Origin: Paraniabella hibiscisoli
GTDB taxonomy: Bacteria; Bacteroidota; Bacteroidia; Chitinophagales; Chitinophagaceae
Assembly (NCBI RefSeq): GCF_022512515.1
Contig: NZ_JAKWBK010000001.1
Location: forward strand, 2,170,001-2,234,000
DNA: 64,000 nucleotides
Direction of reading: 5' to 3'
Shown here: positions 1 through 8,923 of the stretch, one piece after another
How the letters are laid out: each line of letters starts with the position of its first letter
Position numbering within the stretch: position 1 is the stretch's first letter
Notes under the pieces: model-generated
The model's database searches: none
The model's input: the letters and a program-made list of their open reading frames with translations, nothing else
Told to the model about the DNA's origin: nothing
Program-made: the position numbers and the translations under genes

Positions 1-104
1 AAAACATGAGTGCTATATCCAGCCATTGCCACTGCACAAAGGGCTATGAAAATGTTGCTGAAAATGATAAAATCAAAAAACTTTCTATTGTAAGATGCCT
101 GCAA
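1..104 (-). CDS. Membrane protein, N-terminal fragment, runs off left end
   Basis: An open minus-strand frame runs from a possible TTG start at 104 to the window edge and encodes a hydrophobic segment (SNIFIALCAVAMAGYSTHV near residues 14-32) typical of a first transmembrane helix. It is divergent from the LuxE-like gene, with about 38 nt between the starts. No ATG lies in this frame close by, so the start is uncertain and a homopolymer error could hide the true one. The segment resembles the N-terminus of UbiA-like or other polytopic membrane proteins, but 34 residues are too few to name a family. Confidence 0.4.
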   Translation of the reverse strand, partial: MQASYNRKFFDFIIFSNIFIALCAVAMAGYSTHV

Positions 105-142
105 TGAAATTACTTTTGTTGCTCAAAAATATTTAAAAATAC

Positions 143-1140
143 ATGGATATCGGAGACAACCTTGCCAATGAAATTTTCAGCGGTTCATTTGATTTTGATA
201 AAATCTGTCTGAAGGTATTCAGTTTTCAATATGAGCATAATCCTATTTATAAAAAATATGTTGATGCGTTGAAAATAGATGTGTCTAACGTAAGTAAGCC
301 TTCAGATATACCTTTTTTGCCCATTCGTTTTTTCAAAACCCATGACGTTGTTACAACGGTTTTTGAACCGGAAACAATATATGAAAGTAGCGGTACTACA
401 GACACAATCAATAGCAGGCATTATGTAAAAAGTAAAAATATCTACGAAAAAAGTTTTTTGACAGCTTTTGAGCATTTTTATGGTAACCCGGCAGAGTGGT
501 GTGTATTGGGCCTATTGCCCTCCTACCTGGAGCGTCAGCATTCATCGCTGGTTTATATGGTAGAAGAATTGGTACAACGTAGCCGCCATGAAAAGAGTGG
601 CTTTTATTTATACGATTTTGAACAATTGAATGAAACGCTGCGGGCATTGGAGCAGGCAGGACAAAAAACGCTATTGATTGGAGTGACTTTTGCTTTGCTC
701 GATTTTGCGGCACAACACCAGCTATCATTGCAACATACGATGGTAATGGAAACCGGCGGTATGAAAGGCCGCCGTAAAGAAATGATCCGGCAGGAAGTGC
801 ACGATGTATTAAAAAGGCTTTTACGCTCCAGGAAGTGCATTCGGAGTACGGAATGACGGAGTTATTATCCCAGGCTTACTCTAAAGGAAATGGTTTGTTT
901 CAAACCCCGCAATGGATGCGTGTACTGTTGAGGGATGAGGAAGATCCGCTTACAATAAAACCCAACACTGGTACAGGTTCAATAAGGGGATTGATCAATG
1001 TGATTGACCTGGCCAATATATATTCCTGCAGCTTTATTGCTACCGACGACCTGGGCGTTTTATATGGAGACAGTCATTTCGAAATAACAGGAAGAATGGA
1101 CAATAGCGATTTGCGGGGATGCAGCCTGCTGGTTGTTTAA
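143..1140 (+). CDS. LuxE-family acyl-protein synthetase (frame break at ~811)
   Basis: About 332 residues after repair. The first part carries the motif YESSGTTDTINSRHYV, which matches the nucleotide-binding SSGTT loop of LuxE and other adenylate-forming enzymes; the second part carries EYGMTELLSQAYS, the corresponding adenylation motif. LuxE proteins activate a fatty acid as acyl-AMP and transfer it to a protein thiol; no luciferase or reductase genes are nearby, so the role here is unknown and may be acyl activation for an amino-lipid or polyketide. The frame changes in the A5 run at 811-815; one added A joins both halves without loss (KKAFTLQEVHSEYG). The stop overlaps the stop of the convergent minus gene by four bases. 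Confidence 0.8.
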
Positions 1141-1563
1141 GTTTTTTTCTTTTTGGTTGGTTTAATGTTCCTTGGTGCAGCAAACAAACCGGCGAGCTCT
1201 GACAGTGATTGACTGATCTCCACTGTGTTGAGGCTAAATAGGGAGACCCCCATCTTTACACATGCAGCGGCAATGTCAATAGCTTTCTGAATGTTCTGAA
1301 GCTGTTGGTAGGTCTTCCAACCTAGAGGTAACGCTCTTAATAGACTCAATCGATGTTTCTATCTCGTCCATTACGAGTGTAGCAGATGTGGTATATAATT
1401 CATCCGACCGGTTGAGTAATTGCTTGTGATAACTTTTCAGGTCTTTTTTCTGACTCGCATTCAGCTCTTCGTCATGCTGGATACGATAGTCGCCTACTGC
1501 TTTTGCAAAAGCAAGAAATTGGTCAGCAAGTGCTGTTATCTGTTTTGAAGTTAAGGCAGCCAT
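1137..1563 (-). CDS. Hypothetical helical protein with Lys-rich tail (frame break at ~1320)
   Basis: About 141 residues after removing one base (or adding two) near 1315-1325. The protein is predicted helical: the N-terminal half (ALADQFLAFAKAVGDYRIQ) and the middle (TYQQLQNIQKAIDIAAACVK) look amphipathic, and it ends in a basic KPTKKKKT tail. No signal peptide is visible. It follows the lipoprotein gene at 1566-2420 by only two bases on the same strand, so the two are very likely co-transcribed and may work together. I do not recognise a family. Confidence 0.6.
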
Positions 1564-1565
1564 TA

Positions 1566-2420
1566 CTATAATTTTTTCAGGGTGTTGAATTCGGTGATTA
1601 GTTTAGATAGGGTGGCAGAGTAACCCGCCAACTTGCCTGCCAGGTTCAGGTTTTTATCATTTAAACGATACCTGTTTTTGTTCAGCTCATTATGGCCTTG
1701 CGCAATTGTGCCTAATTGCAGGGATAATGTTTCAATACGTTTGCGGATCATTTCAAGTTCGGTTATTGAGCTGTTGTATTGTTCAATGATCAATTTCTTT
1801 TCGTAGGCTGAAATGTCCTTATTCTGAAAAAGGTCGAAGGTGTAGGCTTTCAGTCTTTCTTGTTGGGTGTTGAGCCTGCCTCCCAGGTTACCCACCAGGT
1901 TGAACTGTAGGGCTTCAATGATCACCTGCAAGGGCTCATTTGCTTCGGCTATGTATTGTTTTAGTTTCTTTTTGCGATACCGGTTAGTAACAGCATTGGT
2001 AAGGGTTGTGGCTATTTTTTGAAAAGCCACAGCCTGTCTTTCGGAAATGATAATATTACCTATTTTGCCTGCTGTTATATTACCCGCTAAACCTTCATAA
2101 CTATAGCTGGTCAATTTATTGTCGGATAGTTTAATAAGACCCTCCATGTAAAAATTGGTAACCGAAAACAAGTTTTGTATAACACTATCCGCTTTGGCTT
2201 CCAGGCTGCAATTACAGTCATTCGCTAACAGCTTTTGCTCGTCTAATTGCTCGTATAAACACTTATCCCTGCAAGCCTTATTAAAACTGTAGTCAAGGGT
2301 TTCGAAACTTTGCAGGGCTTTTACTGAAGCGGTACTGTAACCTGATACATACCTGAGCGATGAGCAGCTCATGCAAAAAAGCAGGAGCAGGCAACATAAT
2401 GGTGGCGTAGGCTTCAGCAT
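1566..2420 (-). CDS. Hypothetical lipoprotein or secreted protein
   Basis: An intact frame of 284 residues. The N-terminus has a hydrophobic stretch (LCCLLLLFCMSC) ending in cysteines, compatible with a lipoprotein signal in which the Cys before SSLRY would be lipidated. The remainder is hydrophilic, rich in helix-forming residues, and its C-terminal 100 residues (ITELEMIRKRIETLSLQL onward) have coiled-coil-like heptads. A cysteine cluster (CRDKCLYEQ and DCNCS) sits near residues 50-70. It lies two bases upstream of a small helical protein gene. No known domain is recognised. Confidence 0.65.
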   Translation of the reverse strand: MLKPTPPLCCLLLLFCMSCSSLRYVSGYSTASVKALQSFETLDYSFNKACRDKCLYEQLDEQKLLANDCNCSLEAKADSVIQNLFSVTNFYMEGLIKLSDNKLTSYSYEGLAGNITAGKIGNIIISERQAVAFQKIATTLTNAVTNRYRKKKLKQYIAEANEPLQVIIEALQFNLVGNLGGRLNTQQERLKAYTFDLFQNKDISAYEKKLIIEQYNSSITELEMIRKRIETLSLQLGTIAQGHNELNKNRYRLNDKNLNLAGKLAGYSATLSKLITEFNTLKKL

Positions 2421-2459
2421 TTTTAATCTTTGCTTAAAGTTAACCTACTTTAATAACAA

Positions 2460-2490
2460 AACCCGGCATAAGCCGGGTTAATAAGTCTCA
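2460..2490 (-). terminator. Rho-independent terminator of ychF
   Basis: A perfect 8-bp stem (AACCCGGC at 2460-2467 with GCCGGGTT at 2472-2479) closes a four-base loop and is followed on the minus strand by TTTTGTTATTA. It sits 25 nt beyond the ychF stop and ahead of the next minus-strand gene, so it separates the two transcription units. Confidence 0.85.
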
Positions 2491-2503
2491 TATATTGTTA
2501 TCA

Positions 2504-3599
2504 TTAAACGTTAAACCTGAAGTGCATCACATCTCCGTCTTTTACCAGGTATTCTTTACCTTCAATTCTAAGTTTTCCTGCATCTCTTGCAGCTGCTTCC
2601 GATTTATAAGTTACATAGTCGTTATAGCCAATCACCTCAGCTTTTATAAATCCCTTTTCGAAATCGGTATGAATTACTCCAGCACATTGAGGTGCTTTCC
2701 ACCCTTCATGGAAGGTCCAGGCGCGCACTTCCTGTACGCCAGCCGTGAAATAAGTATTTAAGCCCAACAATTTGTATGCAGAACGGATTAAGCGATTTAA
2801 AGCAGGTTCTGTCATCTTATATTCATCCATAAATAAAGCTTTGTCATCCGGGTCTTCCATTTCAGATATCTGCGCTTCAATATTATTGTTCATTACAATA
2901 ATTTCTGCACCTTCTGCCTCGGCTGCTTGTTTTAGCGCTTCAGAAAATTTATTGCCTGTGTGCATAGATGCTTCATCTACGTTAGCCACATACAAAACCG
3001 GCTTGTCAGTAAGTAAAAAAGATCGGCAATGGCTACTTTGTCCTCTTTGCTTAGATCCAGAGCCCGAATACTTTTGCCTTGCTCCAGGTGCGCTTTGCAG
3101 CGTTGTAAAACCTCAACTTCAGCCTTGGCTTTAGGGTCAGTTTTAGATTGCTTTTCTTTTTTTGAATTTGTTTTTCTACGCTATCCAGGTCTTTCAGTTG
3201 TAATTCTGTGTCTATAATTTCCTTATCGCTAATGGGGTTTATGGCGCCCTCTTCTCTAAGCACATTATCGTCTTCAAAACAACGAATTACATGTATTACG
3301 GCATCTACTTCGCGAATATTTGCCAAAAATTTATTACCCAGCCCTTCTCCTTTGCTGGCCCCTTTTACCAGGCCTGCAATATCTACTATTTCAATTTGAG
3401 TAGGTACCGTGCGATCGGGCTGCACCAGTTCTGCCAGTTTTGCAATACGCTCATCCGGAACATCTACCAGGCCAACATTCGGTTCGATAGTACAAAAACG
3501 GTAGTTGCTGGCCTGCGCTTTGGCGCTGTTACTTACCGCGTTAAATAAGGTTGATTTTCCTACGTTGGGTAAACCTACTATCCCTGCTTGTAAAGCCAT
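2504..3599 (-). CDS. ychF: Redox-regulated GTPase/ATPase YchF (two frame breaks)
   Basis: Repair gives 365 residues, the normal YchF length. The G1 loop [15 protein letters not shown], the [20 protein letters not shown] switch region and the C-terminal TGS domain ending ([10 protein letters not shown]) are all present. YchF (Obg family, OLA1 orthologue) prefers ATP, binds ribosomes and restrains oxidative-stress responses. The frame is lost twice: in the T7 run at 3157-3163 and the A6 run at 3015-3020, each cured by one base. Since ychF is universally conserved, this gene is a good witness that the breaks are assembly errors. A terminator follows directly. Confidence 0.95.
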
Positions 3600-3719
3600 A
3601 TTATTTTAATTTGAATAATAATGTTTTTTATTAAATCTGGTTCATTCACCATAAAAGTCTGCAAAGGTAAGTATTTTAAGCGGAGGCTAACTCTTACAAT
3701 AATCTTCTTATTTTTGGTA

Positions 3720-4858
3720 ATGGATTTTAAAGGGCTGCTTTCTTCCATTTCAAAAACCCATGTATTGCTACAGCGATCGGCTGTAAATGCGGTAAACCTG
3801 CATATTACACTTCGTAACTGGCTTATCGGGTTTTATATTTTTGAGTACGAGCAGAAAGGCGAAGACCGGGCGAAATATGGTGATCTGCTTTTGGAAAAGC
3901 TAGCCAAACGCATTAAGATCAGCGGGCTTTCTGAAACAAATCTGAAAAATTTCAGACGGTTTTATCTTTGTTATTCCTCAATAGGTCAGACAGTGTCTGC
4001 CGAATTTCAACAGTTAATACCAATAGGTCAGACAGTGTCTGACCTATCTAAGCCAGTCGTAGCAAGTGTTTCAGGCAACCGGATTGTATCTCCGATAAAA
4101 GGAGTTACTGCTGCTCAATACAAAAAGCATGTTGTCCAGTTATTTGCTACGGCCTCTTTTTCGCATTTCACTGAGCTCATTAAAATAGACGATGCTTATA
4201 AGCGGCTTTATTACGAAATGCTATTGATGAATACGCAGCCATCGGTAAGAGATTTAAGAAGAGCCATTCATACTTTGTCTTATGAAAGAACGGGTCTATC
4301 GCAGAATAAGAAACTGTCTCTACAGGAAATTGAGAAAAAGATAAAGCCTGCACAGGCTACCGATGTGATCAAAGACTTTTACTTTTTCGATTTTTTACAA
4401 TTACCACAATCGGAGACAATACATGAAACAGAGCTTGAAACAGCGCTGTTAACGCACCTGGAAAAATTTATCCTGGAGTTAGGAAATGGCTTTTGCTTTG
4501 AAGCCAGGCAAAAAAGATTGCTGATCGGCGATGAATATTTTTTGTAGATATGGTATTTTATCACCGTATTTTACACTGTCACGTGCTGATAGAGTTAAAA
4601 GTAGAAAAGTTTGTAAGCTATTATGCTTCGCAATTAAAAGCATATCTCAATTATTACGAAAAGAATTGCAGGACCGAAGGTGATAACCCGCCTATTGGTA
4701 TTTTACTGGTAACAGATAAAAACAATGCGATGGTAGAATATGCAGGAGCTACTGTTGAAGAAAAGATGTTTGTATCTAAATATGCGGTAGTGTTACCTAC
4801 CAAAAAGCAACTGGAGGACTTTTTGAAAAAAGAACTCAGGAAGTATAAAACAAAATAA
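3720..4858 (+). CDS. YhcG/DUF1016 PDDEXK nuclease-like protein (frame break at ~4540)
   Basis: Repair of the T6 run at 4538-4543 yields about 379 residues. The N-terminal DUF1016 part (ITLRNWLIGFYIFEYEQKG) is followed by a linker and the PDDEXK-like nuclease core, seen as GDEYFFVDMVFYHRILHCHV and then LIELKVEKF, with the D and E-x-K residues in place. Family members are associated with restriction systems and mobile DNA, but their cellular role is poorly known. The ATG at 3720 is chosen because the family homology begins there; an in-frame ATG at 3621 adds unrelated residues. The linker contains a 42-bp-spaced direct repeat and a 25-bp palindrome. No modification or restriction partner gene is adjacent. 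Confidence 0.85.
3979..4047 (+). repeat. Direct repeat with 25-bp perfect palindrome inside DUF1016 gene
   Basis: A 21-bp unit beginning CAATAGGTCAGACAG occurs at 3979-3999 and again at 4021-4041, spaced by 42 bp (14 codons, encoding IGQTVS twice). The second unit is part of a perfect palindrome at 4023-4047: 12-base arms ATAGGTCAGACA and TGTCTGACCTAT around a single central G at 4035. The repeat keeps the reading frame. Confidence 0.9.
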
Positions 4859-4872
4859 GAGAATTAAACAGT

Positions 4873-6274
4873 ATGGTATTAAGCAGAATCTGGAGTGCCT
4901 TCATCATTATAGCTTTGGCAGTGGCTGTAGGTAGGTTTGTGTTTCAGGATGATCAGAAACAGATATTTACGCAAATGGTAACGGGCAAAAGTGGCGATAC
5001 GACTTTTGTTCAAACGGTAGACTCATTACTATTGCCGGCTTCAGTACACAGCCAAATAACAGCCGGACTGAACGGAGTAAAGTGGGAGGGACACCAGGTG
5101 ATACCTGCGGGCAATGGACAATTTAAAATTTTTAAGCTGCAATCCACCAACGGTGTTTTTGAAACTACCAAGGATGCAGTTACGCTATGTATAGGGCTGA
5201 TTGGGATTATGGCATTGTTCCTCGGTTTTATGAATATTGCTGAGCAGGCAGGCGGCGTGCGTTTTTTATCGCGCATTATCGGCCCTTTTTTTCAAAGATC
5301 TTTCCCGAAGTGCCCAAGAATCACCCCGCCATGGGACATATGGTAATGAACTTCTCGGCCAACCTCTTAGGATTGGATAATGCAGCTACGCCATTTGGGA
5401 TTAAATCCATGGAAAGCCTGCAGGAACTCAATCCTGATAAAACTAAAGCCACCAACGCGCAGATCATGTTTTTGTGCCTGCATGCATCGGGCTTAACGTT
5501 AATTCCAACCGTTATTATTGCCGATAGGGTAGCCTTAAAATCGCAGTTTCCCACCGAAATTTTTATACCCTGTATGATCGCCACTTTTGTAGCAACTATA
5601 ACAGCCATGGTCATTGTATCTTTTAAACAAGGCATTAAAGTATTTCAGCCTGTAATTGTAGCGTGGGTGTTGGGGATCACTGCCATTTTCACAGCGCTGA
5701 TTGTATATGTACGCATGCTGGATGCAAAAGGCATTCAATTGTTTTCTACCAGTTTAAGCAATGGATTGATTTTGCTGATCTTTTTATTGATCATAGCAGG
5801 TGCTATTTACAAAAAAGCGCCTGTATTTGATGCTTTTGTGGATGGCGCTAAAGCTGGCTTTGAAACAGCAATAAGGATTATTCCATACCTGGTGGGTTTG
5901 CTGGTAGCCATCAGCTTACTAAGAAACAGTGGGGCTTTTGATTTTATTATGGAAGGCATCAAAGCCATATTTGCTTTTTTGGTGGCGATGCACGAATTGT
6001 AGATGCTTTACCAACCGCCATTCTAAAACCCTTCAGCGGTAGTGGCGCCCGCGCCATGATGATCGATACATTGAAATCTCACGGGCCGGATTCTTTCGCC
6101 GGTAACCTGGCTTCGGTATTTCGTGGTTCAGCTGATACCACTTTTTACATCATTGCTGTTTACTTTGGCGCAGTGGGTATCAAAAATACCCGCTATTCAG
6201 TAAGCGCTATGCTGCTCGCAGATCTGGCGGGTATTATAACGGCGGTGGCGGTGAGTTATCTGTTTTTTGGATGA
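4873..6274 (+). CDS. SpmA/SpmB-like nucleoside-recognition (Gate) membrane protein, two frame breaks
   Basis: About 467 residues after adding one T at 5286-5292 and one at 5975-5980. The N-terminal half has the SpmA-type signature (MNFSANLLGLDNAATPFG), the C-terminal half the SpmB-type signature (LKPFSGSGARAMMIDTLKS and FRGSADTTFYIIAVYFGAVG). Several hydrophobic helices are evident. In spore formers these domains are separate proteins implicated in spore-core dehydration; in Bacteroidota a fused form is common despite the absence of sporulation, and substrate is unknown. It follows the DUF1016 gene by 14 nt on the same strand and may be co-transcribed. Confidence 0.85.
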
Positions 6275-6360
6275 TTGTTAGGGAGATGATTCTATTAATA
6301 TTCTTCTCATTACAGACTTTCCGTGATTTCTATTGTAAGCGCCCAACTTTTTTGCACATA

Positions 6361-6400
6361 AAAATACCCCCAAAAGCATTTTGGCTTGTTGGAGGTATAG
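6361..6400 (-). terminator. Possible terminator of the SusCD block
   Basis: An imperfect stem pairs ATACCCCCAA (6363-6372) with TTGGAGGTAT (6391-6400) around a loop, and on the minus strand it is followed by a T-rich stretch. It lies just beyond the stop of the DUF4397 gene. One pair is non-Watson-Crick, so this is a moderate call. Confidence 0.4.
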
Positions 6401-6432
6401 TAAGAAGTTTTATTACTCTTATTAAGCGATCT

Positions 6433-7208
6433 TTATTTAGTATAGAAGAAGGAAATAAATGGTCGCCTAGGTTCTGTCGTACCTGCGAGTCCGTTGTAGC
6501 CCATAGCAAATCCTGTATACTTTCTACCAGTATTAAGTGTGTTAACACCATCATAGGTGGCTATTGCAGTTCCTGCAGTTCCTGAGCCGGCAGCCCTGAC
6601 AGTCCACACTTTATTGGTTTGGGAGGTGTCAATCGAAAACTCCGGACTGCTTGCAAGGTATGCAATATTGGGAGCTAAAAGCGTCGGGCCAAAATATAGA
6701 TCTATAGCTGGCACATTAGGCATTAAGTTCACAACTTTGAATTTAGGTAGTGCACGCTGGTCAATCGTCAAGTCTTCTTTAAAAAGCGCTGTTTTGATAT
6801 TGGCTCCAGTATCCGCTACATGAAAGGTATATGTCCGGCGTCCGCTAAATTAATAGTGCCATCATAAAAGGTGACAGAATCATTGCTGGTTCCTACATTC
6901 GGAATGCTAAATTTTATTTTGTTGGTGCCAACAGGTACCGCTAAATAGTCTCCAGTACTAAGCCCGCTGGTATTAAAGCCCCCTCCGGGATATGGATATC
7001 TTGCCGTAATTAGCCCACTTACTTTTGTTTCGTTGATTTTGATCTGAAAACTTGGATTTGCACGCTTTACGGAGGTGTAATTTATTTTCAACCTGGCAAA
7101 GTGGCTTATATCTGTATCGTATGTTGACTTCATCACTTCAGCTAAATCTTGTTTACATGCTCCAAAAACTGTTGCCAACAGTAAGACTGCTATAAATGTT
7201 TTTTTCAT
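6433..7208 (-). CDS. DUF4397-domain lipoprotein, SusCD-associated (frame break at ~6840)
   Basis: About 258 residues after repair. It has a lipoprotein signal (MKKTFIAVLLLATVFGACK) with the lipidated Cys near residue 18, then a DUF4397-like beta domain recognisable by KFKVVNLMPNVPAIDLYFG. The break near 6836-6842 is fixed by one G. It is the last gene of the SusC-SusD block, only 34 nt after SusD, which suggests a third surface lipoprotein helping SusCD bind its ligand, in the position often held by a SusE-like protein. The ligand is unknown. Confidence 0.75.
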
Positions 7209-7242
7209 AAAAATATCTTTTTGGATAATTTTTGATCTGATA

Positions 7243-8895
7243 TTAGGGTTGTACGATCCATAGTGTTTTGGTATGATAACTTTGGCTTCCTTCTCCCGCT
7301 GCGCCTATTTTCTGTAGAGAGACTTGGTTCCAAACATTCTCCGAATTGAAACGAGGATAGTATCTATAAACGAAAGCACTTGGATTTCCTGGCCAGGGTT
7401 GATTTCCTGCAACTCTGATATTAAGTGCGTATCCACGATAAACCTGTTCATTGGTTTGCGGGTCTATATCAGTATAATGATATCTTCTCATATCCATCCA
7501 GGTTTCCAGAATGCCATGCCCAAACATTGCAATATATTTCTGCATCATTATTTTAGTTAGAGTTAAAGCATTGGGGTCAGTGGGGACGATTGCAGGATTA
7601 CTTAGGTAAGCATTGCGATTTGCAGTAGTAATTTCTTTCCCAGCTGGTATCGCGAGGTTATATACTGTAGTTAACATGTCAAAATGCGAATTGATTCCAT
7701 CCTTAAACGCCTGCAAAGATGTGGCCTTATCTCCTTTTTTGAAGGCCGCCTCTGCTTTGATAAATTTCATTTCAGCCGCTGTCATAACCGGTATGGGAGA
7801 GTTATTTCTGAATATAAACCGGCAGTTTTGGTCGTTTGCAGGGCTTGTATTGGAAGCTGTTGGATTCTGAGTGATACCGTGAAAATTTTCTGGTCTGTCT
7901 GCGGCTGCCAACACAGCCTGACCTGCTCCGGAAGCAACCCCAACTATTGTTCCGTTGGTGTTGCCTCTCAACATGTACCACGCTCGGGGATCAGGCACTC
8001 CGGCAAATTCTGGGTTTATGCCATTAAGCATATTTGCAATGTAGGCAGCTTGTCTAATTCCTGTCGGGTTTGCTGTTGTAGTTCCTGCAAAATTGGCTCT
8101 TAATGGCCCAAAGAAATTATTCGTAGCGCTTAAAGCGGTGGCCGCAAATTTTACACTGGCATTATCTGCTATCGTGGTCATTGCCCTATCTGCATAATAA
8201 ATTGCGGAATCCGGTTTGTAAGAGGCTTTATTGGAGAAATGATTATAGTAGCGTGCTAACACTCCGTTAGCGAATTTCTTCCACTTTTCAATATCTCCGC
8301 CATAAAAAAACTGATCCGCTTCTGCAAGTTTGGGGTCTGCAGTAGCTTTATTGAGATTTTCTAATGCTTCGAAGGCACGCAATCTTATGCGATCATAAGC
8401 TGCTTCTTCAGAATCGTAATTGAATGTAGTTAAACTCGTATTAAAAGCCTCGTTTACTATTACTTCTCCATAATAATCTGCCACGAGCATCCATCCCCAG
8501 GCTTCAATCGCTTTTCCTATTCCTACCAACCCCCATCTTTCTTGCTCCGCTGCCCATTCCATCATTCGCTGGTTATTCTGACCAATGTCATAATAATGTG
8601 TACGCCATGTAGATTGTGCAACATCACCCACGCCATTATTATAGCCCATGGCATCAAAAGTGCTGTTGGCAAGGTAAAAAGAAAAGTTTTGAATATAAGC
8701 ACCCACATATCTGGCATCATTCAGCGGACCGTGTCCTGCATAATTGCCAGCCATAGAGGCAACTATCTGGGGTAAAAGGGTTTCCGGCTCAACTTTAGAA
8801 TAACTGTTTGGGCTAAGATAGGCATCATCTATCATTTTACTACAACCTGTTAAAATAACGGCAGCAGAGAATATGATCGGAATAATTATTTTCAT
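7243..8895 (-). CDS. SusD/RagB-family outer-membrane lipoprotein
   Basis: An intact frame of 550 residues from the ATG at 8895 (an upstream in-frame ATG at 8949 would add 18 residues lying within the SusC 3' end). The signal MKIIIPIIFSAAVILTGCSK has a clear LTGC lipobox. The body has helical TPR-like segments typical of SusD-like proteins (GDIEKWKKFANGVLARYYNH; MQKYIAMFGHGILETWMDMR). SusD proteins sit as a lid on the SusC barrel and capture glycans or other nutrients at the cell surface. The stop of SusC overlaps the region just upstream, so translation is likely coupled. Confidence 0.92.
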   Translation of the reverse strand: MKIIIPIIFSAAVILTGCSKMIDDAYLSPNSYSKVEPETLLPQIVASMAGNYAGHGPLNDARYVGAYIQNFSFYLANSTFDAMGYNNGVGDVAQSTWRTHYYDIGQNNQRMMEWAAEQERWGLVGIGKAIEAWGWMLVADYYGEVIVNEAFNTSLTTFNYDSEEAAYDRIRLRAFEALENLNKATADPKLAEADQFFYGGDIEKWKKFANGVLARYYNHFSNKASYKPDSAIYYADRAMTTIADNASVKFAATALSATNNFFGPLRANFAGTTTANPTGIRQAAYIANMLNGINPEFAGVPDPRAWYMLRGNTNGTIVGVASGAGQAVLAAADRPENFHGITQNPTASNTSPANDQNCRFIFRNNSPIPVMTAAEMKFIKAEAAFKKGDKATSLQAFKDGINSHFDMLTTVYNLAIPAGKEITTANRNAYLSNPAIVPTDPNALTLTKIMMQKYIAMFGHGILETWMDMRRYHYTDIDPQTNEQVYRGYALNIRVAGNQPWPGNPSAFVYRYYPRFNSENVWNQVSLQKIGAAGEGSQSYHTKTLWIVQP

Positions 8896-8923
8896 TTTGC
8901 TAAATTTTAGAGTTGGGATTAAA

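Noticed and set aside
3621-3719. Longer start of the DUF1016 gene
   Set aside because: The added residues show no family resemblance, while 3720 begins the conserved domain. A TATTTTTG at 3709-3716 looks like a -7 box but is too close to the start to be certain, so it is not listed.
3720-4858. DUF1016 gene as part of a restriction-modification system
   Set aside because: No methylase, specificity or restriction gene lies nearby; neighbours are ychF and an SpmA/B-like membrane protein.
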